Source of the DNA: Kibdelosporangium philippinense
GTDB taxonomy: Bacteria; Actinomycetota; Actinomycetes; Mycobacteriales; Pseudonocardiaceae
NCBI RefSeq assembly: GCF_021390435.2
Contig: NZ_JAJVCN010000005.1
Span: 387,501 to 451,500 of the forward strand
Direction of reading: 5' to 3'
Length of the DNA stretch: 64,000 nt
The translations under genes were made by a program, and so were the position numbers. The notes below the pieces were generated by a model. It was not told where the DNA came from, ran no database searches, and worked only from the letters and a program-made list of their open reading frames with translations. This document shows, in pieces, positions 53,160 to 62,334 of the stretch (positions are counted from its first letter, which is position 1; each line of letters opens with the position of its first letter).

Positions 53160-53448
53160 ACCGGAGAATCCAGCCGGAGTCGGTGATCTGATCAGACTTG
53201 AACTGCCAGTGGTACTCGCTCGCGATCGTCACCAGCTCCTGCTTGGGTACCTCACCGAACTGAAACCAGTCGACCTCCAGCCTGTCGCCGCTCGCAGTGC
53301 CGAAGAAGTCGCCTGCCGCGGTCCGTTGCACGCTGTGCTTGCGTTGCCTTGGCCCTTTTCGCGGGACGACGATGGTGATCGCAACCGTGAGCAGGAACAG
53401 GCCCAACGAGCCCACGATCATCAAGATGCCAACGGTGTTAGAGCTCAA
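53143..53448 (-). CDS. Small anchored protein with an undescribed 45-residue C-terminal domain
   Basis: 101 residues, TTG start at 53448 that overlaps the upstream small gene by 11 bp. One transmembrane helix (GILMIVGSLGLFLLTVAITIVV, about 7-28) is followed by a basic linker (PRKGPRQRKH). The domain itself runs from LEVDWFQFGEVPKQELVTIA to ILRFTKVP. The latter lines up with the whole of the 53-residue product encoded just upstream (E-V, W, VP, A, F-K, L-F-T, P in register). No known family is recognised. Last gene of the WXG100 cluster. Confidence 0.6.
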   Translation of the reverse strand: MSSNTVGILMIVGSLGLFLLTVAITIVVPRKGPRQRKHSVQRTAAGDFFGTASGDRLEVDWFQFGEVPKQELVTIASEYHWQFKSDQITDSGWILRFTKVP

Positions 53449-53599
53449 GACGCCTCTTTTTCGGTGGGGGCGGAGTGAACACCAGGACTTTCGCCGCGGT
53501 TCTGCGGCTCAGCCCTTCCTCCTTGAACGTGTATCCCATCGATTCGGCCAATTCCCGGATCATCGGAACGGTCAACGGGTAACAGTCCCAGACCTCCAC
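53438..53599 (-). CDS. 53-residue protein, soluble paralogue of the next gene's domain
   Basis: GTG start at 53599, 12 bp after the stop of the WXG100-like gene; no strong ribosome binding site, so coupling to the upstream gene is likely. Sequence features: MEVWDCYPLTVPMIRELAES, then FKEEGLSRRTAAKVLVFTPP and a basic tail (KKRRLEL). It resembles the C-terminal domain of the following gene. Alternatively this stretch is a frameshifted extension of the upstream protein, because the same frame is open further upstream. The tight gene-to-gene fit favours a separate gene. Confidence 0.5.
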   Translation of the reverse strand: MEVWDCYPLTVPMIRELAESMGYTFKEEGLSRRTAAKVLVFTPPPPKKRRLEL

Positions 53600-53610
53600 C
53601 GAGGTCTCAT

Positions 53611-54798
53611 TCAGATCGGTTCTTGTATTGCCGCCGAGTTGCCGCGCGCGCCAGACCAGTTCTTGGCCTCGACTGTGGACGAGTTGCTGTCGAACAATCC
53701 GATCGCGCCAGGTATCTGCAGTGCGACCGCTGAACCGCCCTGCATCCCCTTGGCTGCGACGTCCGCGATCGGGTGAACCAACGGACTGCCAACGGTCCTG
53801 TCCGCGATCCAGGTGAACAACCTGGACGCGTCCGGCGGGATCCCTGCGGTCTCGGCGAAGGCCTGGCTGCCTTTGGACACCGCCTGGCCTATGTCGGCGA
53901 CCTTCTCGGCACCGGAGATGGCATCCGCGGCGGCACCGAAACCCATGCGGATGGCCGTTGCGCCGGGAATGAGTCCAACCGCATCGCCAGCCAGCGAGAC
54001 CCAGGCATTGGGGTCGTCCCACTTCTCGTTGACGGTCATGTCCGCAGCATGCGCCGCCAGTGCGACACCACCGGCGATCAGCGCGATCGGACCGCAGATG
54101 GGGGCCAAGATCGGAATGAACGACAGCGCCCCGGCGACAGCCGAGACGATTCCCGCGATGTCACCGATATCGCCGAGATGGTCCTTGAACCACTTGCCGA
54201 AGTCATCGAACAGCTCACCGAAGGACTCGAAGAACGCCTTGTTCGGCGCATCCTCCGCAGCGTCGTTCAGCGCCTTGGCACACGTGGCGCCGTCGTCCTC
54301 CCAGGTGTCCCTGAGTTTCCGGGCCTCGGCGCGGATGTCATCGAGCTTGTCCCACGCGGCGTTCGCGGCGCCGATCTTGTTGACGGCGTCGTCGTGCAAG
54401 GCAGAGTTTGACGTGTCGTTCATCGCGGCGGAGCGCGCACTTCGAGCGCCGGAATCTTTGGCTTCGGCGTCGGCTTTCGCCTGCTTTGCTTGCTGCTCCA
54501 GCTCTTGGGCGCGTTTCTGGTGCGCCGCCAGCCGGTCGCTCCACGTCGACAGCGCTTTGCCCGCGGCGTCCAGCGACTTGTGCGCGTCGTCCAGGTACTT
54601 CGGCAGTTCGCCGAGTTTCTGGGTGAACGCCTTCGCGGCTTCGCCCGTCCAGACGTCCTTCTTGTCCTGGACGGACTTCAGGACGTCGTTCGCCTCGCGC
54701 GCGTAGCCGCCCGTGTCGGTCATCTGCTTGGCAAGCTCGCGGACTGTGCCGACATTGCCTGCCGCAGGGTCGAAACCCAGTGCGGGGAACGCGGTCAT
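53611..54798 (-). CDS. WXG100-type N-terminal domain protein, putative type VII substrate
   Basis: 395 residues, ATG start overlapping the small WXG100 gene by 4 bp. The first ~100 residues are helical with the pattern of the WXG100/LXG superfamily (ANDVLKSVQDKKDVWTGEAA has the W-x-G turn, then FTQKLGELPKYLDDAHKSLD), followed by a Lys/Gln/Ala-rich coiled coil (about 90-125). Hydrophobic Gly/Ala-rich helices (IAGIVSAVAGALSFIPILAPICGPIALIAGG, about 215-245) could insert in membranes. The C-terminal ~100 residues match no known toxin. Probably exported through an ESX-type system encoded elsewhere (inference). Confidence 0.7.
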   Translation of the reverse strand: MTAFPALGFDPAAGNVGTVRELAKQMTDTGGYAREANDVLKSVQDKKDVWTGEAAKAFTQKLGELPKYLDDAHKSLDAAGKALSTWSDRLAAHQKRAQELEQQAKQAKADAEAKDSGARSARSAAMNDTSNSALHDDAVNKIGAANAAWDKLDDIRAEARKLRDTWEDDGATCAKALNDAAEDAPNKAFFESFGELFDDFGKWFKDHLGDIGDIAGIVSAVAGALSFIPILAPICGPIALIAGGVALAAHAADMTVNEKWDDPNAWVSLAGDAVGLIPGATAIRMGFGAAADAISGAEKVADIGQAVSKGSQAFAETAGIPPDASRLFTWIADRTVGSPLVHPIADVAAKGMQGGSAVALQIPGAIGLFDSNSSTVEAKNWSGARGNSAAIQEPI

Positions 54799-55118
54799 GG
54801 TTTGCCGCCCGATGCCGTGCTGATGTCGCTCGCCATCTGGGTCATCGCTTGGCGCAGAGCGTTTTCCAACTCCGCGTACGCCTGCTTGCTCTGGTTGATA
54901 CCGCCGCGGATCTCGTTCACCGCGTCACGGATCTTGTCCAGGCCTTCCTGCCAGTCCTTGCGGAAGTCCGAGCAGGCTTCGTCCAGTTCTTCCGGGCCGA
55001 TCGAGTCGGGACCGAGGTCGTCGAGCCGCTTGGTCGCGCCGTCGATGTTCTCGACGGTCCGGCCCAGGTTCTTGCCGAGCGCGTCCAAGCCGCCGATGTC
55101 GACGGTGTAATCCGGCAT
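54795..55118 (-). CDS. Small WXG100-family protein
   Basis: 107 residues from ATG at 55118, with GGGGGGA about 10 bases upstream. It is helical throughout, with a central W (FRKDWQEGLDKIRDAVNEIR) at the helix turn and a length of about 100, typical for ESAT-6-like proteins. The conserved Gly of W-x-G is replaced (WQEG has one extra residue), so it is a divergent member. It is coupled to the larger WXG100-type gene and probably forms a helical pair with its N-terminus. First gene of the four-gene unit. Confidence 0.72.
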   Translation of the reverse strand: MPDYTVDIGGLDALGKNLGRTVENIDGATKRLDDLGPDSIGPEELDEACSDFRKDWQEGLDKIRDAVNEIRGGINQSKQAYAELENALRQAMTQMASDISTASGGKP

Positions 55119-55187
55119 TCTTTGCAAATCCCCCCGCGTGTACGTCTCAGGGGAGGATAGTGATCAGTCACGCACCGTGGTGCCGGA

Positions 55188-55859
55188 TCACGCGGATTCG
55201 GTCACCGGCTTCTTCTCGGCAGCCGCGGCCTTGGCCTTCTTGCGCTTACGAATCGTCCACACCAAGAACAGCGCCAGCACCAGACCCGCGACCACGATCA
55301 AGCCACCGGTGTTGAGGTACTTCTCGATCTGCTTGGCCGCTTCACCCAGCGCCGCACCGATCGAGATGTGCACAAGCGACCACGAAGCCGCGCCAAGCAT
55401 CGCGGCAGGCAAGAACTTGCGGTACGGCAGCCCAGCCGTCCCCGCCGCGGCAGGCATCAACGTCCGCACGACCGGCAGCCAGCGGCCGAAGAACACCGCC
55501 CACGCCCCGCGTTTACGCAGGATGCCGGTGGTCTTGTCCCAGCCTTCCGCGCCGTACTTCTGGATCAGCTTGGTTTCCCGCAGCGACGGCCCGAATCTGC
55601 GGCCGATGGCGTACCCGATCGAGTCACCGCAGGCCGCGGCGACCGTGACCACTCCCCAGAGGATCAGGAACCTGGTCAGCGAGAACCCACCGGGACCAGC
55701 GGAGACCGTGGTCGACGCGACCAGCAGACCGGCCTCGCCAGGAGCGATGAACCCGAGCCCGATCGTGCACTCGAGGAGGATCAGGCCGCCGGTCGCCCCG
55801 ACGAGCGCGGGTTGCGGCAGCGCCGCGAGCCATTCGAGTACGTCGCTCACCAAGGCCAC
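55188..55859 (-). CDS. DedA / SNARE-associated family membrane protein
   Basis: 223 residues, GTG start. Motifs of the DedA family: a loop with ECTIGLGFIAPGEAGLLVAS and GDSIGYAIGRRFGP after the third hydrophobic stretch, then FFGRWLPVVRTLMPAAAG with the conserved F-x-R-(F/W)-x-P-x-x-R. Re-entrant and transmembrane helices make up most of the chain; the C-terminus is Lys/Ala-rich and cytoplasmic. Members act as lipid flippases/scramblases (undecaprenyl phosphate or phosphatidylethanolamine) and support envelope homeostasis. Single gene with its own upstream gap of 98 bp. Confidence 0.9.
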   Translation of the reverse strand: MALVSDVLEWLAALPQPALVGATGGLILLECTIGLGFIAPGEAGLLVASTTVSAGPGGFSLTRFLILWGVVTVAAACGDSIGYAIGRRFGPSLRETKLIQKYGAEGWDKTTGILRKRGAWAVFFGRWLPVVRTLMPAAAGTAGLPYRKFLPAAMLGAASWSLVHISIGAALGEAAKQIEKYLNTGGLIVVAGLVLALFLVWTIRKRKKAKAAAAEKKPVTESA

Positions 55860-55957
55860 TGGATTCGTCCTCCCCGATCAAGGCATTTCGCCCTTGAGAG
55901 ACGCATACACCAGTGCCCTGGTTCCACGGACGTCCCCCTGCTGTCTTGGGTTCCACC

Positions 55958-56959
55958 CTACCGGGAAAGCAGAGAGCCGATCTCCTGGCTGGCTGGACCC
56001 TGGTCAGCGAGGTGCGCGAGGTGCTCGGGGACCGGCTGGCCGCGGTGGGCCATGGCCTGTGCGTACAGCCGTCCCGCGCGGTACGAGGAACGGACCAACG
56101 GTCCGGCCATCACACCGGCGAACCCGATCTTCTCGGCCGTCTCCTTGTGCTCGACGAACTCCTCGGGCTTGACCCACCGGTCGATCGGGTGGTGCCGGGG
56201 CGACGGGCGCAGGTACTGGGTGATCGTGACGATGTCGGTGCCTGCTTCGTGCAGGTCACGCAGCGCCTCGGTGACCTCTTCCGGCGTCTCGCCCATGCCG
56301 AGGATCAGGTTCGACTTGGTGACCAGGCCGAACTCACGGGCCTTGGTGATCACATCGAGCGAGCGCTCGTAGCGGAAGCCGGGCCGGATCCGTTTGAAGA
56401 TGCGCGGCACGGTCTCCAGGTTGTGCGCGAGCACCTCCGGCCGCGAGCCGAACACCTCGGCCAGCTGCTCATGGTCGGCGTTGAAGTCGGGGATCAGCAG
56501 CTCGACGCCGGTGCCCGGGTTCAGCTCGTGGATCTGACGGACCGTCTCGGCGTACAGCCAAGCACCGCCGTCCTCCAGGTCGTCACGGGCGACGCCGGTG
56601 ACGGTCGAGTACCGCAGGCCCATCGCCTGGACCGATTCGGCCACCTTGCGTGGCTCTTCGCGGTCAAGCGACGCGGGTTTGCCGGTGTCGATCTGGCAGA
56701 AGTCGCAGCGCCGGGTGCACTGGTCGCCACCGATCAGGAACGTGGCCTCACGGTCCTCCCAACACTCGTAGATGTTGGGACAGCCGGCCTCCTCGCACAC
56801 CGTGTGCAGGCCTTCGCGCTTCACCAGGCTTTTCAGCTCGGTGTACTCGGGGCCCATCCGCGCCTTGGTCTTGATCCACGGCGGCTTTCTCTCGATCGGC
56901 GTCTGGCTGTTGCGGACCTCGACACGCAGCAGCTTTCGTCCTTCCGGCGCCACAGTCAC
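55958..56959 (-). CDS. lipA: Lipoyl synthase
   Basis: 333 residues, GTG start. A radical-SAM enzyme that inserts two sulfurs into protein-bound octanoate. The auxiliary cluster cysteines are Cys55, Cys60 and Cys66 (CEEAGCPNIYEC), the SAM cluster is Cys81-x3-Cys85-x2-Cys88 (CTRRCDFC), and the C-terminal RSSYRAG carries the conserved arginine-serine feature. It supplies lipoate to the pyruvate dehydrogenase complex whose E1 is encoded at 24.9 kb. The partner lipB is not in the window. Confidence 0.95.
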   Translation of the reverse strand: MTVAPEGRKLLRVEVRNSQTPIERKPPWIKTKARMGPEYTELKSLVKREGLHTVCEEAGCPNIYECWEDREATFLIGGDQCTRRCDFCQIDTGKPASLDREEPRKVAESVQAMGLRYSTVTGVARDDLEDGGAWLYAETVRQIHELNPGTGVELLIPDFNADHEQLAEVFGSRPEVLAHNLETVPRIFKRIRPGFRYERSLDVITKAREFGLVTKSNLILGMGETPEEVTEALRDLHEAGTDIVTITQYLRPSPRHHPIDRWVKPEEFVEHKETAEKIGFAGVMAGPLVRSSYRAGRLYAQAMAHRGQPVPEHLAHLADQGPASQEIGSLLSR

Positions 56960-57098
56960 GGATCAAAGGTTACGCCTTGCCGTGACGTGTCCGGGGTCAC
57001 GCGGACCCCTAGGGGCCCACATGATCCACAAGGACGACGCGCGCGGTGCCGGGTGATCCCTAACCTCGCCCAGGTCATCACCGAATTTCGGGGGAAAA

Positions 57099-58493
57099 GT
57101 GCGACTACTCGTGATCACGTCCCTGCTCATGGGCCTTGCCGCGGTGCCTGCCGCGGCGGCCGGGACCACCTGGACACCGTGCCCTGACCTGCCGCTGGAA
57201 TGCGCGACGGTCAGCGTGCCGCTCGACTACCGCCAACCGGCCGGTAGGAAGATCGACATCGCGGTGACCCGCAAGAAAGCCGCGAAGCCGCGCGGCGTCC
57301 TGCTGCTCAACCCTGGCGGGCCAGGCGGCAGAGGGCGGGACATGCCGCTGGCGGTCGAACAGGTCGCGCCACCTGCCCTGGTCGAGGCGTACGACCTGAT
57401 CGGGTTCGATCCACGGGGTACCGGCCGTAGCGCGCCTGTGTCCTGCGGGCTGACGCCTGAGCAGACGGACATGACCAAGATGCTCGGGTATCCGGCGGCC
57501 AATGGCGACATTCGCGTGTCGGCCGACTACGCGCGGCAGATCGCCAAGCAGTGCTTCCAGCATTCCGGGGACCTCCTGCCACACGTCACGACGGCCAACA
57601 CCGCCCGGGACATGGACCGCATCCGGGTCGCGTTGGGGGAACGGAAGATCTCGTACTTCGGGACGTCCTACGGTTCGTATCTCGGGGCTGTCTACGCGTC
57701 GCTTTTCCCGGCTCAGACGGACCGGTTCTTGCTGGACAGCGTGCTCGACCCGCGGGATTTGTGGGCAGGGACGTGGCGCAACTGGGGGCCAGGGATCGAG
57801 CAGCGCTTCGATGATTTCGCCGTGTGGGCGGCTGCTTGGAATTCGACCTATGGGCTCGGCTCGACGCCAAGCGCGGTCCGGGACACGTACTTCGCGTTGA
57901 CGGCCCAGTTGGACGCGCGACCAGTGGGTGGGTTGACGGGCAACCAGTTGCGTGTGCAGACCAGGATGGGATTGTGGTTCAGCGACGCGGAGTTCCCTGG
58001 GCTGGCCAAGATCTGGCAGTCGATCAAGAACGGCGAGCCGGTCCAGGTACCTGAGGCCCCGATGGACCAGGACGTCGTGGCGACCTTGTGGGGTATCTCG
58101 TGCAATGACGTCGCCGCGTCCCGCAATGTCGCTGAGTACCAGTTGGATGTGCTCGCCGACCGGAAGAAGAACCCGATTTCCAACGGGATGCCAGCCAACA
58201 TCCGGCCGTGTGCTTTCTGGCCGGTCGAACCCTACGAGCCCGCTGTGCGGATCACCGATCGCGGCCCCAGCAACATCGTGCTGACCCAGAATCTGCGTGA
58301 CCCGGCGACTCCTTTGGTTGGGGCGCAGGCGATGCGTTCCCTTCTCGGCAACCGGTCCAGGCTCGTGACCGGCGATGACGGTGGGCATGGCGCGTACCTG
58401 ACCAACGGCAACACCTGTCTCGACACGGCTGGTACCGACTTCCTTGTGCACGGCAAGTTCCCGGCGCAGGACGTCCACTGTGGACCGGCGTAG
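57099..58493 (+). CDS. Secreted alpha/beta hydrolase with TAP-like C-terminus (tripeptidyl aminopeptidase type)
   Basis: 464 residues, GTG start at 57099 following GGGGGAAAA. Signal peptide of about 20 residues (LLVITSLLMGLAAVPAAAAG). The fold is shown by VSVPLDYRQPAGRKIDIAVT, the oxyanion strand LLLNPGGPGG, the nucleophile elbow FGTSYGSYLGA and a C-terminal histidine in GDDGGHGAYL. The latter is in the TAP-like domain typical of Streptomyces secreted tripeptidyl aminopeptidases. It probably releases short peptides outside the cell. Divergent from lipA. Confidence 0.88.
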   Translation: MRLLVITSLLMGLAAVPAAAAGTTWTPCPDLPLECATVSVPLDYRQPAGRKIDIAVTRKKAAKPRGVLLLNPGGPGGRGRDMPLAVEQVAPPALVEAYDLIGFDPRGTGRSAPVSCGLTPEQTDMTKMLGYPAANGDIRVSADYARQIAKQCFQHSGDLLPHVTTANTARDMDRIRVALGERKISYFGTSYGSYLGAVYASLFPAQTDRFLLDSVLDPRDLWAGTWRNWGPGIEQRFDDFAVWAAAWNSTYGLGSTPSAVRDTYFALTAQLDARPVGGLTGNQLRVQTRMGLWFSDAEFPGLAKIWQSIKNGEPVQVPEAPMDQDVVATLWGISCNDVAASRNVAEYQLDVLADRKKNPISNGMPANIRPCAFWPVEPYEPAVRITDRGPSNIVLTQNLRDPATPLVGAQAMRSLLGNRSRLVTGDDGGHGAYLTNGNTCLDTAGTDFLVHGKFPAQDVHCGPA

Positions 58494-58637
58494 ATCTCTA
58501 TCTCAGGACAGATGCGATCTAGTCACTAATCCCCGAACACCCGCGAGGCACCCCTCTGGGCTCGCGCCCAAGCTCAACCGAGCATTGGTTGGGAAACTCG
58601 CTCCCTTTCATCCTGATGGTGCTGACAGGCTGGTGCC

Positions 58638-59729
58638 ATGGAATTGATCGGGGTCATCGGTGGCATGAGTTGGGAGTCGACCGCGGAGTACCTGCGGCTG
58701 CTGAACGAAGGGGTACGCGCGAGGCTTGGTGGATTGCACTCGGCTCGCCTTCGCGTTGCCACGGTGGACTTCGCGCCCATCGCGCAGATGCAGCAGGACC
58801 GTGAGTGGCAGCGGGCAGGGGAGGTTCTGGCGCAGGAAGCGAGGTCGCTCGAGGCAGCGGGTGCGGCCTTCGTCCTGATCGCGACGAACACCATGCACAA
58901 GGTGTACGACCAGGTCGCGGGCGCTGTGACGATCCCGGTCCTGCACCTTGGCGATGTCACGGCCGATGCTGTCAACGCGGCCGGATTGAGGCGCGTGGGT
59001 CTGTTGGCGACGAAGTACACGATGGAGCAGGAGTTCTACCGGGACCGGCTTGCCACTCACGGCATCGAGACGGTGATTCCGGATGAGGAGGACCGGAACA
59101 CCGTTCAACGGATCATCTACGACGAGCTGTGTGTTGGGCGGGTCGAACCGGAGTCTGTCCAGCAGTTGCTGGGCATCGCCGGGAAACTGCCTGGGGCCGA
59201 GGGCATCATTCTCGGCTGTACCGAGCTTGAGCTTGCTGTCAACCAGGGGCATCTTGATGTTCCGGTTTTCCCGACCACGACGTTGCACTGCATGGCCGCG
59301 CTTGATCTGGCTTTCGCGTCCGATCGCGCGCCTGAGCGAGCTGTGGTGCTCGATCACTGCGTCATCAGCGTGAGTGACTGGGCCCGGTCCAACGCCTTCT
59401 ACCGTGATGTCCTTGGCGCCACGGTCGTGCCTCAGGGCCAGGGGTTCGCTTACCGGTTCGGTGCTCAGCGGCTCAACGTGCACGGTCCGGGCCTGGATCC
59501 CGCGCCTGTCGCCAAGGTTCCTGTGGTCCCGGGCGGATCTGATCTGTGCTTTCGGTGGACTGGGACGGCTGCCGATGCTGCCGCTCACCTCGCTGATCAC
59601 GATGTTCCTGTTGAGCTTGGTCCGACATCGAGGACTGGGGCGTATGGCGCAGGCACGAGTGTTTACTTCCGTGATCCGGATGGCTCATTGCTTGAGTTCA
59701 TCACCTATTCCCCTCCCGACGAGGGTTGA
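58638..59729 (+). CDS. Fusion of an Asp/Glu-type racemase (YgeA-like) and a VOC/glyoxalase domain
   Basis: 363 residues. Residues 1-230 form an aspartate/glutamate racemase fold: GVIGGMSWESTAEYLRLLN at the start, IATNTMHKVY with Thr83 in the place of the first catalytic Cys, and GCTELELAV with Cys194. The Thr/Cys pair is that of the broad-spectrum amino-acid racemase YgeA of E. coli. Residues 235-360 form a VOC domain (VISVSDWARSNAFYRDVLGA ... YFRDPDGSLLEFITY), with His and Glu as possible metal ligands. The junction is short and in frame; no frameshift is evident. The role of the joined enzyme is unknown. Confidence 0.85.
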   Translation: MELIGVIGGMSWESTAEYLRLLNEGVRARLGGLHSARLRVATVDFAPIAQMQQDREWQRAGEVLAQEARSLEAAGAAFVLIATNTMHKVYDQVAGAVTIPVLHLGDVTADAVNAAGLRRVGLLATKYTMEQEFYRDRLATHGIETVIPDEEDRNTVQRIIYDELCVGRVEPESVQQLLGIAGKLPGAEGIILGCTELELAVNQGHLDVPVFPTTTLHCMAALDLAFASDRAPERAVVLDHCVISVSDWARSNAFYRDVLGATVVPQGQGFAYRFGAQRLNVHGPGLDPAPVAKVPVVPGGSDLCFRWTGTAADAAAHLADHDVPVELGPTSRTGAYGAGTSVYFRDPDGSLLEFITYSPPDEG

Positions 59730-59784
59730 CAGCCGCACCTCCTAGTTGACTGACTACTGCCAGTTCACTGGGAGGTGCTTCTTC

Positions 59785-62334
59785 GTGCATTTACGTCCGG
59801 TTGGCAGAGTGGTCGCCGCATCGGCGTTATCCCTGCTCACGGTCATCACTTTGGCTCCGTCCGCACTCGGTGCGCCAGTACAGTCACCGAAGGGCGAGGA
59901 GCCGGGCAATGGTCCGGAGCGCAATGAGGTCGCTGCCGTCGACCCGCCGAGGATCGCTGGTCTGTCCGCGTTGGCCGAGAACAAACGCGGCTCGCGGGAG
60001 GGCTATCCACGCACCACACAGCTGCGGGTCTACCCCGAGGACCCCGCTGACAAGGCCATCAAACTTGGGTTGACGCCGTATCACGCCATCGCTCCCAAGC
60101 TCAACCAGTTGCAGGGCATCAGCAACCGGATTTCGGTTGAGGTCGTTGGGCAGTCTGGCCTTGGGCGTGACCTTTACCTGGTCACGCTGACCGCGCCGGA
60201 ACGGCCGTCGGAGACCCGGCAGCAGGAACGTTGGCGCGACAAGATCGAGAACGATCCGGCCGACGCGGCCCGTGACCGGCAGCTTGCGCGCGAGTACAAG
60301 GCGCCCGTCTGGATCAACAACAACATCCATGGTGACGAGTGGGAAGGCACCGACGCCGCGCTGCGGCAGATCGAGTACCTGGCCACCACCAAGGATCGCA
60401 AGGCGCTGGACCTGTTGTCCCGCAACAGGGTCTACTTCAACGTCACCGCCAACCCGGACGGCCGCAACCTCGGTACACGGGCCAACGCCAACGAGTTCGA
60501 CCTCAACCGCGACTTCGTGACTTCTTCCCAGCCTGAGGGCGTGGCGATGCGGGACATCGTCAAAACCGTTCAGCCGGTGATGATGCTTGACGAGCACGGC
60601 TACGTCAGCGGCACGTTGATCGAGCCGACCGGCCCGCCGCACGGCCAGAACTACGACTTCGACCTGTACATCAAACACGGTTACGCCAACGGGTTGAACA
60701 TCGAGAAGGCCGTCAAAGCGCTGGGCTACCCGGAGGCGCAGAACACGCAGATCCCGTTCCGGGACTACCCGTCCGGCGAGTGGGACGGCTGGGCGCCCAT
60801 CTACACAGCCCAGTACTCGATGTTCCACGGCGCGATCTCGTACACGATCGAGATCCCGATGCGCGTCAACCGTGCCGACTACGACACCCTGCCCGAGACC
60901 GAACTGCGTCGCCGCTCGGCCATCAACACCGATGTGTCCGAGGCGAGCATGAAGGCCAGCTTGTCGTACGTGCAGGACAACCGGTCCGCTCTGGTCGCCA
61001 ACCAGATCGAGATGTTCCGGCGCGGTGCAGCGGGCGAGGCGCAGCGCTACATCCCGGACGGCTTCGTGCCCGGGTTCGGTCCTGAGGACCGTTTCACCAC
61101 GAAGTTCCCGCGTGCGTACGTGATCCCGGCGGGCGCGACCCAGCGGTCCGGTGCGGCCGCGGCGCGCCTGGTCGATCTGCTTGTCGCACACGATGTCCGC
61201 GTGCGTCAGGCCGACCGGCCGTTCTCGCTCGCGGGCCGGACCTATCCGGCTGGTTCGTACATTGTGGACATGCACCAGCCGAAACGCGCGCTGGCCAACG
61301 TGATGCTGGAGCAGGGTCGCGATGTTTCGGCGAGCGCCGAGGTGATGTACGACATCTCCGGCTGGAGCCACCGCCTGCTGTGGGGCGCGTCGGTCAACAT
61401 CATCCAGGGCGGTGACCTGCGGGTCTCCAGCAAGCCCGTGGTCGCGGCTTCGCCGACCGGCGGCGTGGACGCTGGCCCAGGCCAGGATCTGGCGATCACT
61501 GTGCGCGACGGCAAGGACGCGCAGGCCGTCAACGACCTGCTTGGCCGTGGCATCGAGCTCAAGCGCCGGGCCAACGGTTCGGTGATCGTCCCGGCTTCGG
61601 CGAGGGTCGCGGCCATCCAGGTCGCCGACCGGTACGGCGTGCGCTTCAGCCTGGCCCCCGCTGGCGAAGCCGGATCGCCATTGAACCGACAGACGATCGC
61701 GGCAGCTGTCGGCCCGGATGAACTGTTCGCGTTGCGGGACATGGGCTTCGAGGTCCGTCCGGTGTCCACGGCCACGTTGAACGCGGGCTTCGATCTGTCC
61801 AGGGTGGACGTTCTGCTGGTCTCGTCGGGCCTTCGCTACGACCAGCTCAACGCGTCCGGGAAGGCAGCTGTTGACGCCTTCGCCGCGCGCGGTGGCGTGG
61901 TCACGCGTGGCGCGACTGGCTCGAAGTTCAACGCCGACGCGAAGCTGCTGGACGTTACGGCCGTTGCCGGGCGTGATGACGCGAACGGGATCGTCAACGT
62001 CACCAACAGCTCGACCCCGCTTGGCGCGGACGCTCTGCCACAGTCCTTTGTGTACTCCCCGCAGTGGTTCACGAACCTCGGCGCGGGAGTGACTGTGGAG
62101 CAGCGCTACGCCACTGGCAACCCTTTGGCGGCGGGCCATTGGCGTGCCAACGATGACGGCACCGGCGGGCCGGATGCTGCCAGCGGGCAGGCCGTTGTGG
62201 TGTCGGGCGCCGACGAGCGTGGCGCCCGGGTCGTCATGTTCGGTACCGAGCCGTTGTTCCGGGCGCACCCCAAGGGCCTGTATGCCCAGGTTGCCAATGG
62301 GATTTATTGGAGTGCGACTAAAAATCCGGTGTGA
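59785..62334 (+). CDS. Large secreted M14 zinc carboxypeptidase
   Basis: 849 residues from GTG at 59785, nine bases after GGGAGG. Signal peptide about 1-30 (RVVAASALSLLTVITLAPSALG). The M14 domain covers about 80-420 with zinc ligands His182 and Glu185 (NNIHGDEWEG) and His271 (LDEHGYVSG), substrate residues in NPDGR and NRDF, and catalytic Glu356 (SYTIEIPMR). The ~430 C-terminal residues are beta-rich and include a glutamine-amidotransferase-like strand order (VDVLLVSSGLRYDQLNASGK), perhaps an accessory domain. Its stop lies inside the convergent SDR gene (17 bp overlap). Confidence 0.87.
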   Translation: MHLRPVGRVVAASALSLLTVITLAPSALGAPVQSPKGEEPGNGPERNEVAAVDPPRIAGLSALAENKRGSREGYPRTTQLRVYPEDPADKAIKLGLTPYHAIAPKLNQLQGISNRISVEVVGQSGLGRDLYLVTLTAPERPSETRQQERWRDKIENDPADAARDRQLAREYKAPVWINNNIHGDEWEGTDAALRQIEYLATTKDRKALDLLSRNRVYFNVTANPDGRNLGTRANANEFDLNRDFVTSSQPEGVAMRDIVKTVQPVMMLDEHGYVSGTLIEPTGPPHGQNYDFDLYIKHGYANGLNIEKAVKALGYPEAQNTQIPFRDYPSGEWDGWAPIYTAQYSMFHGAISYTIEIPMRVNRADYDTLPETELRRRSAINTDVSEASMKASLSYVQDNRSALVANQIEMFRRGAAGEAQRYIPDGFVPGFGPEDRFTTKFPRAYVIPAGATQRSGAAAARLVDLLVAHDVRVRQADRPFSLAGRTYPAGSYIVDMHQPKRALANVMLEQGRDVSASAEVMYDISGWSHRLLWGASVNIIQGGDLRVSSKPVVAASPTGGVDAGPGQDLAITVRDGKDAQAVNDLLGRGIELKRRANGSVIVPASARVAAIQVADRYGVRFSLAPAGEAGSPLNRQTIAAAVGPDELFALRDMGFEVRPVSTATLNAGFDLSRVDVLLVSSGLRYDQLNASGKAAVDAFAARGGVVTRGATGSKFNADAKLLDVTAVAGRDDANGIVNVTNSSTPLGADALPQSFVYSPQWFTNLGAGVTVEQRYATGNPLAAGHWRANDDGTGGPDAASGQAVVVSGADERGARVVMFGTEPLFRAHPKGLYAQVANGIYWSATKNPV

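Noticed and set aside
59884..62268. 794-codon minus-strand frame opposite the M14 peptidase, and a similar 695-codon frame at 48212-50299
   Set aside because: Both are antisense shadows of motif-confirmed genes and have no features of their own.
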